Shown: positions 7,471-16,200 of the stretch, piece by piece
Numbering within the stretch: the first letter of the stretch is position 1
How the letters are laid out: each line of letters begins with the position of its first letter
Assembly: GCA_902784425.1 (NCBI GenBank)
Contig: CACZUS010000043.1
Span: 1-42,259 of the forward strand
Length of the DNA: 42,259 nucleotides
From: an uncultured Bacteroidales bacterium
GTDB lineage: Bacteria > Bacteroidota > Bacteroidia > Bacteroidales > Paludibacteraceae
Reading direction: 5' to 3'
The notes under the pieces: model-generated
What the model saw: the letters and a program-made list of their open reading frames with translations, nothing else
Databases searched by the model: none
What the model was told of the DNA's origin: nothing
Made by a program: the position numbers and the translations under genes

Positions 7471-8418
7471 ATGATTAACAGAAACTTACTCCGAATGAAG
7501 GTCGTTCAGGTCTTGTATTCATACTACAAGAACCAGAAGGAAACGAACGATTTTGCTGCTGCCCAAGAAGAATTAATGTTTAGTATTGATAAAACTTACG
7601 AGTTGTATCATTACTTTTTCCAGTTGATTATCAACATCACCTCTTGTGCCGAAAAAAAAATTGAAAGAAAACAGATTGATCAAGAGGAATTTGACCTAAA
7701 CAACAAACTTTCCACCAATCGCTTTGTTGCTCAATTAAAGCAAAACAAACAATTAATCTCTTACTTAGAGGAACATGAAGTGGAATGGTTGGACAATGAC
7801 AGCAATGCAACAAGAGACATTCACAAGCAAATCATCGAATCAGATTTGATGAAAGAATATGCAGCAATAGCCAATCCAACGTATGAAGATGACAAAGAAT
7901 TATGGAAAAACATCTTCAAACGCATCATCCCAGATTCCGAATTACTCGGCAAGGAATTAGAGGATCTATCCATCTATTGGAATGACGATGCGGAAATCGT
8001 TGTTAGCTTTGTTGTTAAAACCATCAAGCAGTTCGAAGAGTCCAACGGTGCCGACCAACCTTTGTTACCAAAATTCAAGGATTCTGAAGACGAGGCTTTC
8101 GCCGTCACCTTATTCAAAAATTCAATCTATAATGCAAACGATTACAAAGAATTGATTTCGAAGCACACCAAAAACTGGGATGCTGACAGAATTGCTTTCT
8201 TGGATACCATCATCATGCAGACTGCCTTGGCCGAGATTTGTTCTTTCCCGTCTATTCCAGTCAATGTCTCAATGAATGAGTATTTGGAAATCGCTAAAGC
8301 TTACAGTACAAACAAAAGTAGCAACTTCATCAACGGCGTCCTCGACGCAATTGTAAAAGAGTTGACCAACGAAAAGAAAATAACAAAAGTCGCATATATT
8401 AATAACTACAAAAAATAA
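7471..8418 (+). CDS. nusB: Transcription antitermination factor NusB, long Bacteroidetes form
   Basis: A 315-residue NusB-family protein. The first 20 or so residues (INRNLLRMKVVQVLYSYY) match the NusB N-terminal helix. The last 100 residues hold the characteristic NWDADRIAFLDTIIMQTALAEI and the final helix SSNFINGVLDAIVKEL. Between them lies about 150 charged residues absent from the 140-residue NusB of proteobacteria; this long form is normal in Bacteroidetes. NusB binds boxA RNA with NusE (S10) and supports antitermination of rRNA operons. It is the first gene of nusB-yajC-ybbR-coaE, with yajC 5 nt downstream. No Shine-Dalgarno sequence is visible, as is usual in this phylum. Confidence 0.9.
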   Translation: MINRNLLRMKVVQVLYSYYKNQKETNDFAAAQEELMFSIDKTYELYHYFFQLIINITSCAEKKIERKQIDQEEFDLNNKLSTNRFVAQLKQNKQLISYLEEHEVEWLDNDSNATRDIHKQIIESDLMKEYAAIANPTYEDDKELWKNIFKRIIPDSELLGKELEDLSIYWNDDAEIVVSFVVKTIKQFEESNGADQPLLPKFKDSEDEAFAVTLFKNSIYNANDYKELISKHTKNWDADRIAFLDTIIMQTALAEICSFPSIPVNVSMNEYLEIAKAYSTNKSSNFINGVLDAIVKELTNEKKITKVAYINNYKK

Positions 8419-8423
8419 ATCCT

Positions 8424-8753
8424 ATGTTACAGTCGATTTTATTACAAGCTGCTCCTGAGCAAGGAGGATTTTTGGGAAGTCCAATGATTATGATCGTTCT
8501 CATGATCGTCTTCTTCTACTTTTTCATCATGAGACCACAATCAAAGAAGCAAAAGGCCATTGACCAATTCAGAAACTCTCTAATTGTTGGAGACGCTGTT
8601 GTCACTGGTGGCGGACTATACGGGAAAGTGAAAGAGATCAAAGACAATTGCATCATCATAGAAATCGCTAATAACGTATGTGTTAAGGTTGACAAAAACT
8701 CTGTTTTCCAAGACACAACCGCTGCCGGGACTAACACACCGGCTCAAAAATAA
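8424..8753 (+). CDS. yajC: Sec translocon auxiliary subunit YajC
   Basis: A 109-residue single-pass inner-membrane protein. A hydrophobic helix (about 18-36) ends in FFIMRPQSKKQKA, the hallmark of YajC. It is followed by a small beta domain with GDAVVTGGGLYGKV. YajC associates with SecDF-YidC and assists protein export. The gene lies 5 nt after nusB and 27 nt before ybbR in a plus-strand operon. Confidence 0.96.
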   Translation: MLQSILLQAAPEQGGFLGSPMIMIVLMIVFFYFFIMRPQSKKQKAIDQFRNSLIVGDAVVTGGGLYGKVKEIKDNCIIIEIANNVCVKVDKNSVFQDTTAAGTNTPAQK

Positions 8754-8780
8754 AGGAGTTCTTTCTAAACGAATTTTCAG

Positions 8781-9779
8781 ATGCCAATAAATAAAGAAAT
8801 CATAGAAAAAGAGTTTCAGAAGATTGTCAAAAACTTCAACGAGTTTCTGACGACCAAAGACCTTTTGATATTCACATTCTTTCTTTTTCTATCTGCTTCT
8901 TTATGGCTTCTACACAAGTTGAGAAACAAATACGAAACCATGGTTAGCATTCCCGTTGAATACGTGAATCTACCCAATGGTTTCGTTATCTCTCAAGATT
9001 TGCCCAAGACATTACACGTCACTATCAACGGACAAGGAACAAGTTTGGTGATGTATCGTATCGGACATACGTTTCAACCAGTAGAAATAGATATGTCACA
9101 AATGGATAAAGGCAAACAAACAATCTATACAAAAAATTTATCCAACAAACTACAAAAGCAGATCAAGGCGGAAGTATCAATCGCCAAAATCTTACCCGAA
9201 ACCATCGCCTTTGAAATCGAGAAACTTTCAGAGAAAAAAGTACCCGTAAAAATTAATGGAAGTTTCGAATTAGCACAGCAATACATTTACTGCGACTCAA
9301 TTCAAATCGAGCCCAAGGAAGTCATTGCTTACGGTTCAAAAGCTAGCATAGAAGAATTGGACAGTGTTTTTTCTGAAACCATTAAACAAACAAACATAAA
9401 AGACACCGCCCTAATTGAGGTGAAACTAAAAAGCATTCCACATATTACCTTCTCTGATTCCATCATTCACATCACCATCAAGACGGAACGATTCACAGAG
9501 AAAAGTATTCAAGCACCCATTTCCATCACACACTTGCCTAAGGATCGGGCACTCAGAATATTCCCATCCTCCGTCACAGTTAATTTCCGTGTTGGATTAA
9601 GCAATTATGAGAAAATCGATGCATCTTCCTTCAATTTCGTTGTGGATTATAATGATGCAAAGGCTGGTGATCAAAAGAAAATCACAGTCAATGTGAAAGA
9701 TGCACCTAAAGAGATCTTCGGCATACAACTCAAACCAGAAACCGTCGATTTTATCATCGAGGAAAAACCCGAGGAATGA
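8781..9779 (+). CDS. YbbR-domain membrane-anchored protein
   Basis: A 332-residue protein with a single N-terminal transmembrane helix (about 26-46, TKDLLIFTFFLFLSASLWLL) followed by an extracytoplasmic region made of YbbR-like beta domains (the first about 55-140, others to the end). YbbR proteins of Firmicutes (CdaR) regulate the diadenylate cyclase CdaA; the role in Bacteroidetes is unclear and no cyclase gene is adjacent here. It overlaps coaE by 4 nt (ATGA), which indicates translational coupling, and follows yajC in the same operon. The family assignment rests on the membrane anchor, the beta-rich repeats and the conserved gene order. Confidence 0.82.
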   Translation: MPINKEIIEKEFQKIVKNFNEFLTTKDLLIFTFFLFLSASLWLLHKLRNKYETMVSIPVEYVNLPNGFVISQDLPKTLHVTINGQGTSLVMYRIGHTFQPVEIDMSQMDKGKQTIYTKNLSNKLQKQIKAEVSIAKILPETIAFEIEKLSEKKVPVKINGSFELAQQYIYCDSIQIEPKEVIAYGSKASIEELDSVFSETIKQTNIKDTALIEVKLKSIPHITFSDSIIHITIKTERFTEKSIQAPISITHLPKDRALRIFPSSVTVNFRVGLSNYEKIDASSFNFVVDYNDAKAGDQKKITVNVKDAPKEIFGIQLKPETVDFIIEEKPEE

Positions 9780-10381
9780 TGAAAAAAACACTCATAGGCA
9801 TCACTGGCGGCATTGGCTCTGGCAAATCTATTGTATCCAATATTTTACAAATAAAAGGCATTCCTGTTTACAATGCCGACGATGAATCCAAACGAATTAT
9901 CATTACGGATGAATCTTTAAAATCCGAACTAATACAAATCTTAGGAAAAGAAATCTATTTTGCCGATGGTTCACTCAACCGCAAGTTAATGGCCGAAAAA
10001 ATCTTTCATGATAAAAATCTCATCACACAAGTGAACCACATCATACACCCAGCTGTCGGAAAAGATTTTTGTCGATGGGCGGAAACGCAAAACTCTACTA
10101 TCATCGCCACTGAATGTGCCTTGTTATTTGAATCTGGATTAAACAAAAGAGTTGATTATTCCATTATGGTCTATGCTCCCCTACCCATCCGTATACAAAG
10201 AGCTATGCAACGCGACAATGCCACGCAAGAACAAATAGAGGCACGGATTAAGAATCAAATGGACGACGAGAAAAAAAGAGACTTAGCGGACTTTGTAATA
10301 ATGAACGACAATCGAACGGCTATTCTACCTCAGATAAACCAACTACTATCCGATCTGACGTCTGTTGACACGCTGAAATAA
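9776..10381 (+). CDS. coaE: Dephospho-CoA kinase
   Basis: A 201-residue P-loop kinase catalysing the last step of coenzyme A synthesis: ATP-dependent phosphorylation of the ribose 3'-hydroxyl of dephospho-CoA. The Walker A motif GITGGIGSGKS is at residues 8-18. The conserved NADDESKR (about 34-41), HPAV (about 92-95) and lid Arg-rich segment RIQRAMQRD follow. The start ATG overlaps the ybbR stop codon (ATGA); a second in-frame ATG follows immediately at 9779 and could also serve. It is the last gene of the nusB operon and converges on the CotH-type gene with only 10 nt between them; no terminator hairpin is visible. Confidence 0.95.
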   Translation: MMKKTLIGITGGIGSGKSIVSNILQIKGIPVYNADDESKRIIITDESLKSELIQILGKEIYFADGSLNRKLMAEKIFHDKNLITQVNHIIHPAVGKDFCRWAETQNSTIIATECALLFESGLNKRVDYSIMVYAPLPIRIQRAMQRDNATQEQIEARIKNQMDDEKKRDLADFVIMNDNRTAILPQINQLLSDLTSVDTLK

Positions 10382-10391
10382 CATGACCATC

Positions 10392-12623
10392 TTATTCTTG
10401 CTTCACTAACTTCTTAGTGACTATCCCCTTGTCAAACACGACACGTAGCAGATATACGCCATTCTGGTAAGCTGACATGTTTTGACTCCAATAGGTATCG
10501 TATGGAGACCATTCTGCGAGCAATTGTCCATTGACAGAATATAGTCCAACGCTAAGCATCGGATCATCTGTCAACAAAGTGGCTTCCTGACTTTCCTCAT
10601 TATAATAACACAACGTCATTGGTAGTGATTTGACATCTTTCACATCCGTTTCACCCAAATAGGCAATCAATTGATTTGGAATGTATCGTTCCCGTGCAAG
10701 GGCAAACGTACGCATCGAATTAGTAGCTGTGATAGCTGACGAATTAAATGATGCGCAATACTCCTGATCCACAATAGCGGTGATACTATCAAACACTGCA
10801 TTTATGCGATCTTGAGAAAAGGTCGTTGCCAAATGGTTTTGAAAACAGGTGACGAATTTCTTTCTAAACTCTAAGTTTTTACTCAAATTGGAAAATATCA
10901 CGGTCATCCATTTCGATGAATTTGCCCACTGAGTAGAGCCTTTTCCTTGGCACCAATTCAACATATTCTTGTTAGAAGTACTCATATACTCATAACCAGG
11001 AAGGCCTAATCCGAAATCTGTATCCATCAGGATCCAACGGAATTTACCTCCATTTTTTTCTCTCCACATCTTAGTGTTATTCCCCGGCCAATCTGTATTT
11101 ACCATGAATTGTTCGAACACCTGATAATCCATGTATTCCTCCATATCCATTCTATCACACGCACCACGATAATAAGAGCTATCGGAAGGATCCGTATTCG
11201 ACAAATAGTTGACCAACTCATCATATGCCACTTTATCCCCTTTCGAAACCCGTACTCCACGCTGATCTGAGATAGTAATCAAATCAATCTCATCCTCATC
11301 CAAATCGTAATTAGCCTTAAGATAGTCAGCATTTGTTCTTTCATTCAAGTTCATCAAACCAACATATTTGCCATTCAAATAATATGCAACAGGCTGATAA
11401 GCTTGATAATCGACATTCATACCAACAGCAAAGGTTTGCATCAATCCATCTCTAAAGCGAACTTTACTATATGCGGTACCACCATTACGCAAATAGAGTG
11501 TCTGGTGTTTTATATCAGGCTTCGATTGGAAAAAGTAATAGTCATAATCCTTATCACCCGTCTTTTTGGATGCTTTCAACTCCAAGCTCTTAGTCTGATT
11601 CGTTCTTGAACATCCTCCTTCAACGGAAGCTTCCACCTCTTGTGTCAAAACTTGTACCCCATCCACAATATATTCGAAATTCACTGGTCTTTTCCAATCT
11701 CTGTTATAGTTAGCTTTCGATGAGGTGCAATTCTTTTCTCCATAAGCACCATTTTTCCCTTTTATATAAATGCCAAGCGAATCGTCATAGAAATATAGAC
11801 TATCCACAATCAACGACACAATCGGAACACTATAACCTCCACATTTTTCATGTTTCTCATCCGGGAAGAGATATGTGGCAGAGATAATCTTACTAGGCAT
11901 CAGATCATCATTATAGGCACGAGCTCTCAATATGAGATTTTGATCCACATAAAGAGGTGAGGCATATTTCTTTCCATTCTTCCGAGAAGGTTCTGTACCA
12001 TCTGTTGTATAGAATATCTCCGCATCAGATGTGTTAGATGATAGAGTTAAATAAAATGGATCTGTATAGATACCCGGTGTAAGATCAGTCTTAACTTTTT
12101 TGCAACGAGCATTTTTCAACAAGCCAACATACGCAAGTTTGTTCTTCTTTGCTGGTGTAGGTTCCATATACCCCTCCTCTCCTTCATATCGACCAAAGGA
12201 GACATGTGCATCCATCTCGCCATATGCCAAAGAATCCACCAATGATCCTTGATTGTAAATCAAAAGATATCCACCATCAGCATCCAATTTATAAGGGGAA
12301 TGAGTTCCCTTATCCTGTTCATCCATCCAAATCAAAGAATAAGAATGAGGAGGAAGGTTGATATCTCTCGTAATATCCCACGACCATTTCAACTCATAAC
12401 TTTTATCTTTTTTCAGTTTATAATGAACAAGCGACCAAGACTGAAGAGATACGGTATCAGCTTCTCCATTATAGAGTTCCACGAAACCCGAAAAATTAAA
12501 ATAATCGCGTTCCATATAAGTGGACAAGTTACATGGCATAACCTCATTTATCTTCAACGCCGAACATATCTGAAATTCCCCAAATATGAATGCAAGGATA
12601 CAAAAAAACTGTTTTAATCTCAT
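10392..12623 (-). CDS. Secreted CotH-kinase protein with lamin-tail and chitobiase-like domains, T9SS type A
   Basis: A 743-residue exported protein. The order is signal peptide (about 1-22); lamin-tail-like domain starting LKINEVMP (about 23-165); chitobiase C-terminal-like beta domain with FYTTDGTEPS (about 181-252); CotH kinase-like domain (about 262-600); and T9SS type A sorting domain (about 665-743, GLYSVNGQLL...NGVYLLRVV). The CotH part keeps the polar residues NTDWPGNN and the metal-binding MDTDFGLG (about 533-540). CotH of Bacillus spores is an atypical protein kinase; exported Bacteroidetes versions are common but their targets are unknown. It has its own promoter and is unrelated to the neighbouring coaE and lon by function. 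Confidence 0.88.
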   Translation of the reverse strand: MRLKQFFCILAFIFGEFQICSALKINEVMPCNLSTYMERDYFNFSGFVELYNGEADTVSLQSWSLVHYKLKKDKSYELKWSWDITRDINLPPHSYSLIWMDEQDKGTHSPYKLDADGGYLLIYNQGSLVDSLAYGEMDAHVSFGRYEGEEGYMEPTPAKKNKLAYVGLLKNARCKKVKTDLTPGIYTDPFYLTLSSNTSDAEIFYTTDGTEPSRKNGKKYASPLYVDQNLILRARAYNDDLMPSKIISATYLFPDEKHEKCGGYSVPIVSLIVDSLYFYDDSLGIYIKGKNGAYGEKNCTSSKANYNRDWKRPVNFEYIVDGVQVLTQEVEASVEGGCSRTNQTKSLELKASKKTGDKDYDYYFFQSKPDIKHQTLYLRNGGTAYSKVRFRDGLMQTFAVGMNVDYQAYQPVAYYLNGKYVGLMNLNERTNADYLKANYDLDEDEIDLITISDQRGVRVSKGDKVAYDELVNYLSNTDPSDSSYYRGACDRMDMEEYMDYQVFEQFMVNTDWPGNNTKMWREKNGGKFRWILMDTDFGLGLPGYEYMSTSNKNMLNWCQGKGSTQWANSSKWMTVIFSNLSKNLEFRKKFVTCFQNHLATTFSQDRINAVFDSITAIVDQEYCASFNSSAITATNSMRTFALARERYIPNQLIAYLGETDVKDVKSLPMTLCYYNEESQEATLLTDDPMLSVGLYSVNGQLLAEWSPYDTYWSQNMSAYQNGVYLLRVVFDKGIVTKKLVKQE

Positions 12624-12673
12624 GAGAATGACATTTATACTTAATACTAATTGAAGTCTTTATTTTTCGGATG

Positions 12674-12681
12674 CAAAGTTA
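12674..12681 (-). promoter_or_regulatory. -7 promoter element of the CotH-type gene
   Basis: TAACTTTG on the minus strand is an exact TAnnTTTG match, 51 nt upstream of the start codon at 12623. No clear -33 TTTG stands at about 19 nt. Confidence 0.45.
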
Positions 12682-12766
12682 AGAAGATTTTTTTGCTAAT
12701 AGTAGTTTTGCCTTAAAAATATCAGAACATACTTAGTTAAAAACCAAACTCCTTGTCAAAACAGAA

Positions 12767-12812
12767 TGTGCTCAGGAGACACCATGTACGAGACATACAT
12801 CTCCCAAGCACA
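12767..12812 (-). repeat. Inverted repeat downstream of lon
   Basis: Two 13-nt arms (12767-12779 and 12800-12812) pair along their whole length in the minus-strand RNA with two G-U wobbles. An inner 5-bp ATGTA/TACAT helix can extend the structure. It starts 8 nt after the lon stop codon. There is no T-run after it, so it is not a canonical intrinsic terminator; it may stabilise the lon mRNA 3' end or act with Rho. Confidence 0.6.
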
Positions 12813-12820
12813 ATCAAAAG

Positions 12821-15250
12821 TTATTTCTCACATTTCTCTTCCAACAAAGCGAAATCTGTCACTTGACAGATATCCTCCACATAGTGGAATGTCAGACCTT
12901 TCAAATAGACTGGTTTTATTTCAAGAATATCCTTTTCATTCTCTTTACAGAGAATAATATCCTTAATTCCCGCACGTTTTGCCGCCAACATTTTTTCACG
13001 AATACCACCAACTGGAAGCACCTTGCCACGCAATGTGATTTCACCCGTCATGGCTAAATCCTTACGCACTTTTCGTTTCGTCAGAGCAGAGACCAAAGAT
13101 GTCACCATCGTAACACCCGCAGATGGGCCGTCCTTAGGGACTGCACCTTCTGGCACGTGAACATGTATATTATACTCTTCAAAAACAGAAGGATCAATAT
13201 TCCAATAATCTGCATGTGCACGGATATATTCCAATGCAATGACAGCCGATTCCTTCATCACGTCGCCTAAGCTACCCGTCAACGTCAATTTAGGTGTTTT
13301 AGATTTACTCAAGCTGGATTCAACGAACAAGATTTCACCTCCAACGGAAGTCCAAGCCAAACCCGTCACCACACCCGCATATTCATTTCCTTGATACTTA
13401 TCGCGAGAGAAGCGAACAGGTCCCAGCATCTCCGTCAGTGATTCTTCAGAAAGAACTGGATCATACTCTTCCTTCATGGCAATTTTATAAGCCACTTTAC
13501 GAATAAGTTTACATAATTGTTTATCCAACTCACGCACACCTGATTCGCGAGTATATCCATCAATAATCTTTCCAACCAGCGAAGCATTCAACACCAATTG
13601 GTCTTCCTTCAATCCGTGATTTTCCTTCTCCTTAGGAAGCAGGTGGTCTAAGGCGATGCGCACCTTCTCTTCTTGAATATAACCACTTACATCTATCACC
13701 TCCATACGATCCAAAAGAGGTTTGGAAATCGTACTTAAATCATTCGCAGTGGCAATAAACATCACCTTTGACAAGTCATAATCAATATCGAGGAAGTTGT
13801 CATGGAAGGCAACATTCTGTTCAGGGTCGAGCACCTCTAGTAAAGCAGATTCAGGGTCGCCCTTAAAATCATGGTTTACCTTATCAATTTCATCCAAGAT
13901 GAAGACTGGATTAGAAGAACCTGCCTTCTGCAAACCTTGAATGATACGTCCTGGCATTGAGCCTATGTATGTACGGCGATGACCACGAATCTCAGCCTCA
14001 TCATGCAATCCACCCAAGGAGACACGAACGTACTTACGATTCAATGCCTCGGCAATGGATTTTCCTAGAGAAGTTTTTCCGACTCCTGGAGGTCCCACCA
14101 AACAGATAATTGGTGATTTCAAATCGTTTTTCAATTTCAAAACCGCCAAATGCTCTATGATACGATCCTTCACCTTCTCCATGCCAAAATGGTCTCTGTC
14201 CAGGATCTTCTTTACATTACGCAAATTCAAGCTATCCTTAGTATATTCGCCCCAAGGCAAACCAACAATCGTTTCCAAATAGGCCAGCTGAACTGAGTAA
14301 TCAGGAGCATGCTGAGACATACGATCCAACTTGGACAATTCGCTTTCGAAGGTTTCCTTCACCTCCTTCGTCCACTTCTTATTCTCAGCTTTTTGTCTTA
14401 GCTCTTCAACGAACTTCGATTGAGAATCGCCCAACTCATCCTGAATAGCTTTGATCTGTTGCTGCAAGAAATACTCTTTCTGCTGCTGATCAATTCCTTC
14501 ATGTGTTTTATTTTGAATGGACTGTTTGATTTCAATCATCTGCAACTCTTTGTTCAACATACCCAACAGCATGTATCCTTTCTCCTCTACATCGGAACAT
14601 TCAAGCAATGATTGCTTTTCAGCCACTGGCAAACCTAAATTAGCAGAAGCAAAATTCAACAAAGAGATTGGGTTCTCAATATTTTTGATGGCGAACATCG
14701 CTTCAGGAGGCATATTTCCAGAGCCCTTTATAATCTTAGCCGACGTATCCTTGATTGCCTCAAACAAAGCGTCCATCTCCTTCTTTTTCGACTTTTGAGG
14801 AAGCACATCACCAAGGGAAGAAATCTTTCCTCGATAAAAAGGACGTATGGAATCGATACGTTCCAATTGAACTCTGTGTTTTCCTTGCAAAATAGCAGTA
14901 GTGCTACCATCTGGAAGTTCCAATATCTTAATCACTGTAGCGACACACCCTACCAAGAAAAGATCCTCCATAATAGGTTCTTCCACCTTGGCATCCTTTT
15001 GTGTGAAAACAGCCACCAAACTTTTGTTTTTATATGCATTCTTAACTGCCAACAAAGATTTCTTTCTTCCCACAGAAATAGGAAGAACTACGTCAGGGAA
15101 AAGCACAACATTACGAAGCGGCAAAATCGGAATACCCTCAGTTTCCGACTCCTGTAGCTCGAAATGACTCTCTCCGTCTGAAATCACAGGTATAATTTCT
15201 GCGCCCTCTGATTCATCATCTGTGTCAAATAATGTAGGTCCAAACAACAT
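12821..15250 (-). CDS. lon: ATP-dependent Lon protease
   Basis: An 809-residue cytoplasmic AAA+ serine protease, full length for LonA. The N-terminal substrate-binding domain starts with [15 protein letters not shown] (about 38-52) and is followed by a coiled-coil region. The AAA+ module has Walker [12 protein letters not shown] (about 385-395) and Walker [10 protein letters not shown] (about 448-456). The protease domain has catalytic Ser710 in PKDGPSAG and Lys753 in [11 protein letters not shown], at the 43-residue spacing seen in E. coli (S679/K722). Lon degrades misfolded and regulatory proteins. It is flanked by a 197-nt and a 257-nt gap, so probably monocistronic. A non-strict CGTATTTG lies just upstream of the start. 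Confidence 0.97.
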   Translation of the reverse strand: MLFGPTLFDTDDESEGAEIIPVISDGESHFELQESETEGIPILPLRNVVLFPDVVLPISVGRKKSLLAVKNAYKNKSLVAVFTQKDAKVEEPIMEDLFLVGCVATVIKILELPDGSTTAILQGKHRVQLERIDSIRPFYRGKISSLGDVLPQKSKKKEMDALFEAIKDTSAKIIKGSGNMPPEAMFAIKNIENPISLLNFASANLGLPVAEKQSLLECSDVEEKGYMLLGMLNKELQMIEIKQSIQNKTHEGIDQQQKEYFLQQQIKAIQDELGDSQSKFVEELRQKAENKKWTKEVKETFESELSKLDRMSQHAPDYSVQLAYLETIVGLPWGEYTKDSLNLRNVKKILDRDHFGMEKVKDRIIEHLAVLKLKNDLKSPIICLVGPPGVGKTSLGKSIAEALNRKYVRVSLGGLHDEAEIRGHRRTYIGSMPGRIIQGLQKAGSSNPVFILDEIDKVNHDFKGDPESALLEVLDPEQNVAFHDNFLDIDYDLSKVMFIATANDLSTISKPLLDRMEVIDVSGYIQEEKVRIALDHLLPKEKENHGLKEDQLVLNASLVGKIIDGYTRESGVRELDKQLCKLIRKVAYKIAMKEEYDPVLSEESLTEMLGPVRFSRDKYQGNEYAGVVTGLAWTSVGGEILFVESSLSKSKTPKLTLTGSLGDVMKESAVIALEYIRAHADYWNIDPSVFEEYNIHVHVPEGAVPKDGPSAGVTMVTSLVSALTKRKVRKDLAMTGEITLRGKVLPVGGIREKMLAAKRAGIKDIILCKENEKDILEIKPVYLKGLTFHYVEDICQVTDFALLEEKCEK

Positions 15251-15451
15251 ATTTTTAGTTCAAATACGACATTTTGTCAGTTTATAATTCAATACTTTAT
15301 ACTCTCAAACGAAGAACGAATACAGATAAATCTATATTAGCCAACATTTTAGCGAAATCATCCATATTCTTCTATTTTACTAGTTCAATAGTTGTGCCAA
15401 AAGAACAAATCTGACAGATTTGCAGACAACAGTTGATTTTAGCATTTAAAT

Positions 15452-15484
15452 AAAAAGGAAGGAACATTTTTATACGTTCCTTCC
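15452..15484 (-). terminator. Rho-independent terminator of the first giant gene
   Basis: A 9-bp stem GGAAGGAAC / GTTCCTTCC (15457-15465, 15476-15484) with a 10-nt loop is followed on the minus strand by a run of five T (15456-15452). It lies 23 nt after the stop codon. The rest of the 257-nt gap to lon shows no gene. Confidence 0.88.
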
Positions 15485-15507
15485 CTCCTCATATCTGTAT
15501 AACAGAA

Positions 15508-16200
15508 TTATTGTCTAATCAGCGTAAAGTGGCCAGAGAACTGTCTATCAATCTCCTCGATATCTATCACATACCAATAGTCAGTAGAAGGCATTGGCGT
15601 TCCTTTGTATGTTCCATCCCAACCTTCTGAATCACCACCAAGATATTCCGCCATCAGCTTACCAAATCGATCGAAGATTTGAACCTTAGAGTCTGGATAA
15701 ACATCTTTAAGAACCTCAACCAACCAATTATCATTCACACCATCACCGTTTGGTGTAAAGAACTCTGGAATAATAACAGGAGGTGCGATTACCTCAAATG
15801 GGAATGAAGTCTGACAACCATTTTCATCTCTTACAAATGCAACGTGTTTAGAGAATGTTAAATTATAAACAACATTATCAGTTGCCTTAGAACTCTCTAC
15901 GTCAATCCAATAATAGAAGACTCCGGTACCCTTACCTGGTTCCATCGTGATTTGACGATCTCTAATACCTATGGAGTCAACCGAAGTGATCACTGGCAAT
16001 GATGTCACCTTCAACTCATAAGAATCGGAAGCCTTACAAACGCCACGCGTCATCTCAACTTCATAAGTGGTTGTTTCGGTTGGACGAACTAAAGCAGTGG
16101 CACTTGAACTAACAAACTCATCATTAGCTTTCCATTCATAAGTAGTTGCATCGTAGCTAGATGCGTCAATCTTACCTTGAGCGCCCTCACAAATAACATC
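15508..16200 (-). repeat. 3' segment shared with giant 2 (copy A)
   Basis: The last 230 or so codons of giant 1, from ICEGAQGKIDASSY to the stop, are closely repeated in giant 2 (23416-24105). In the final 87 residues 76 are identical by hand count. Third codon positions differ often, so the duplication is not very recent and the segment is under protein-level constraint. Confidence 0.85.

Noticed and set aside
12767-12812. Hairpin as the intrinsic terminator of lon
   Set aside because: No T-run follows on the minus strand, so it was listed as an inverted repeat only.
14795-15157. 120-codon plus-strand frame opposite lon
   Set aside because: Antisense shadow of the well-conserved Lon N-terminal domain; composition is not protein-like.
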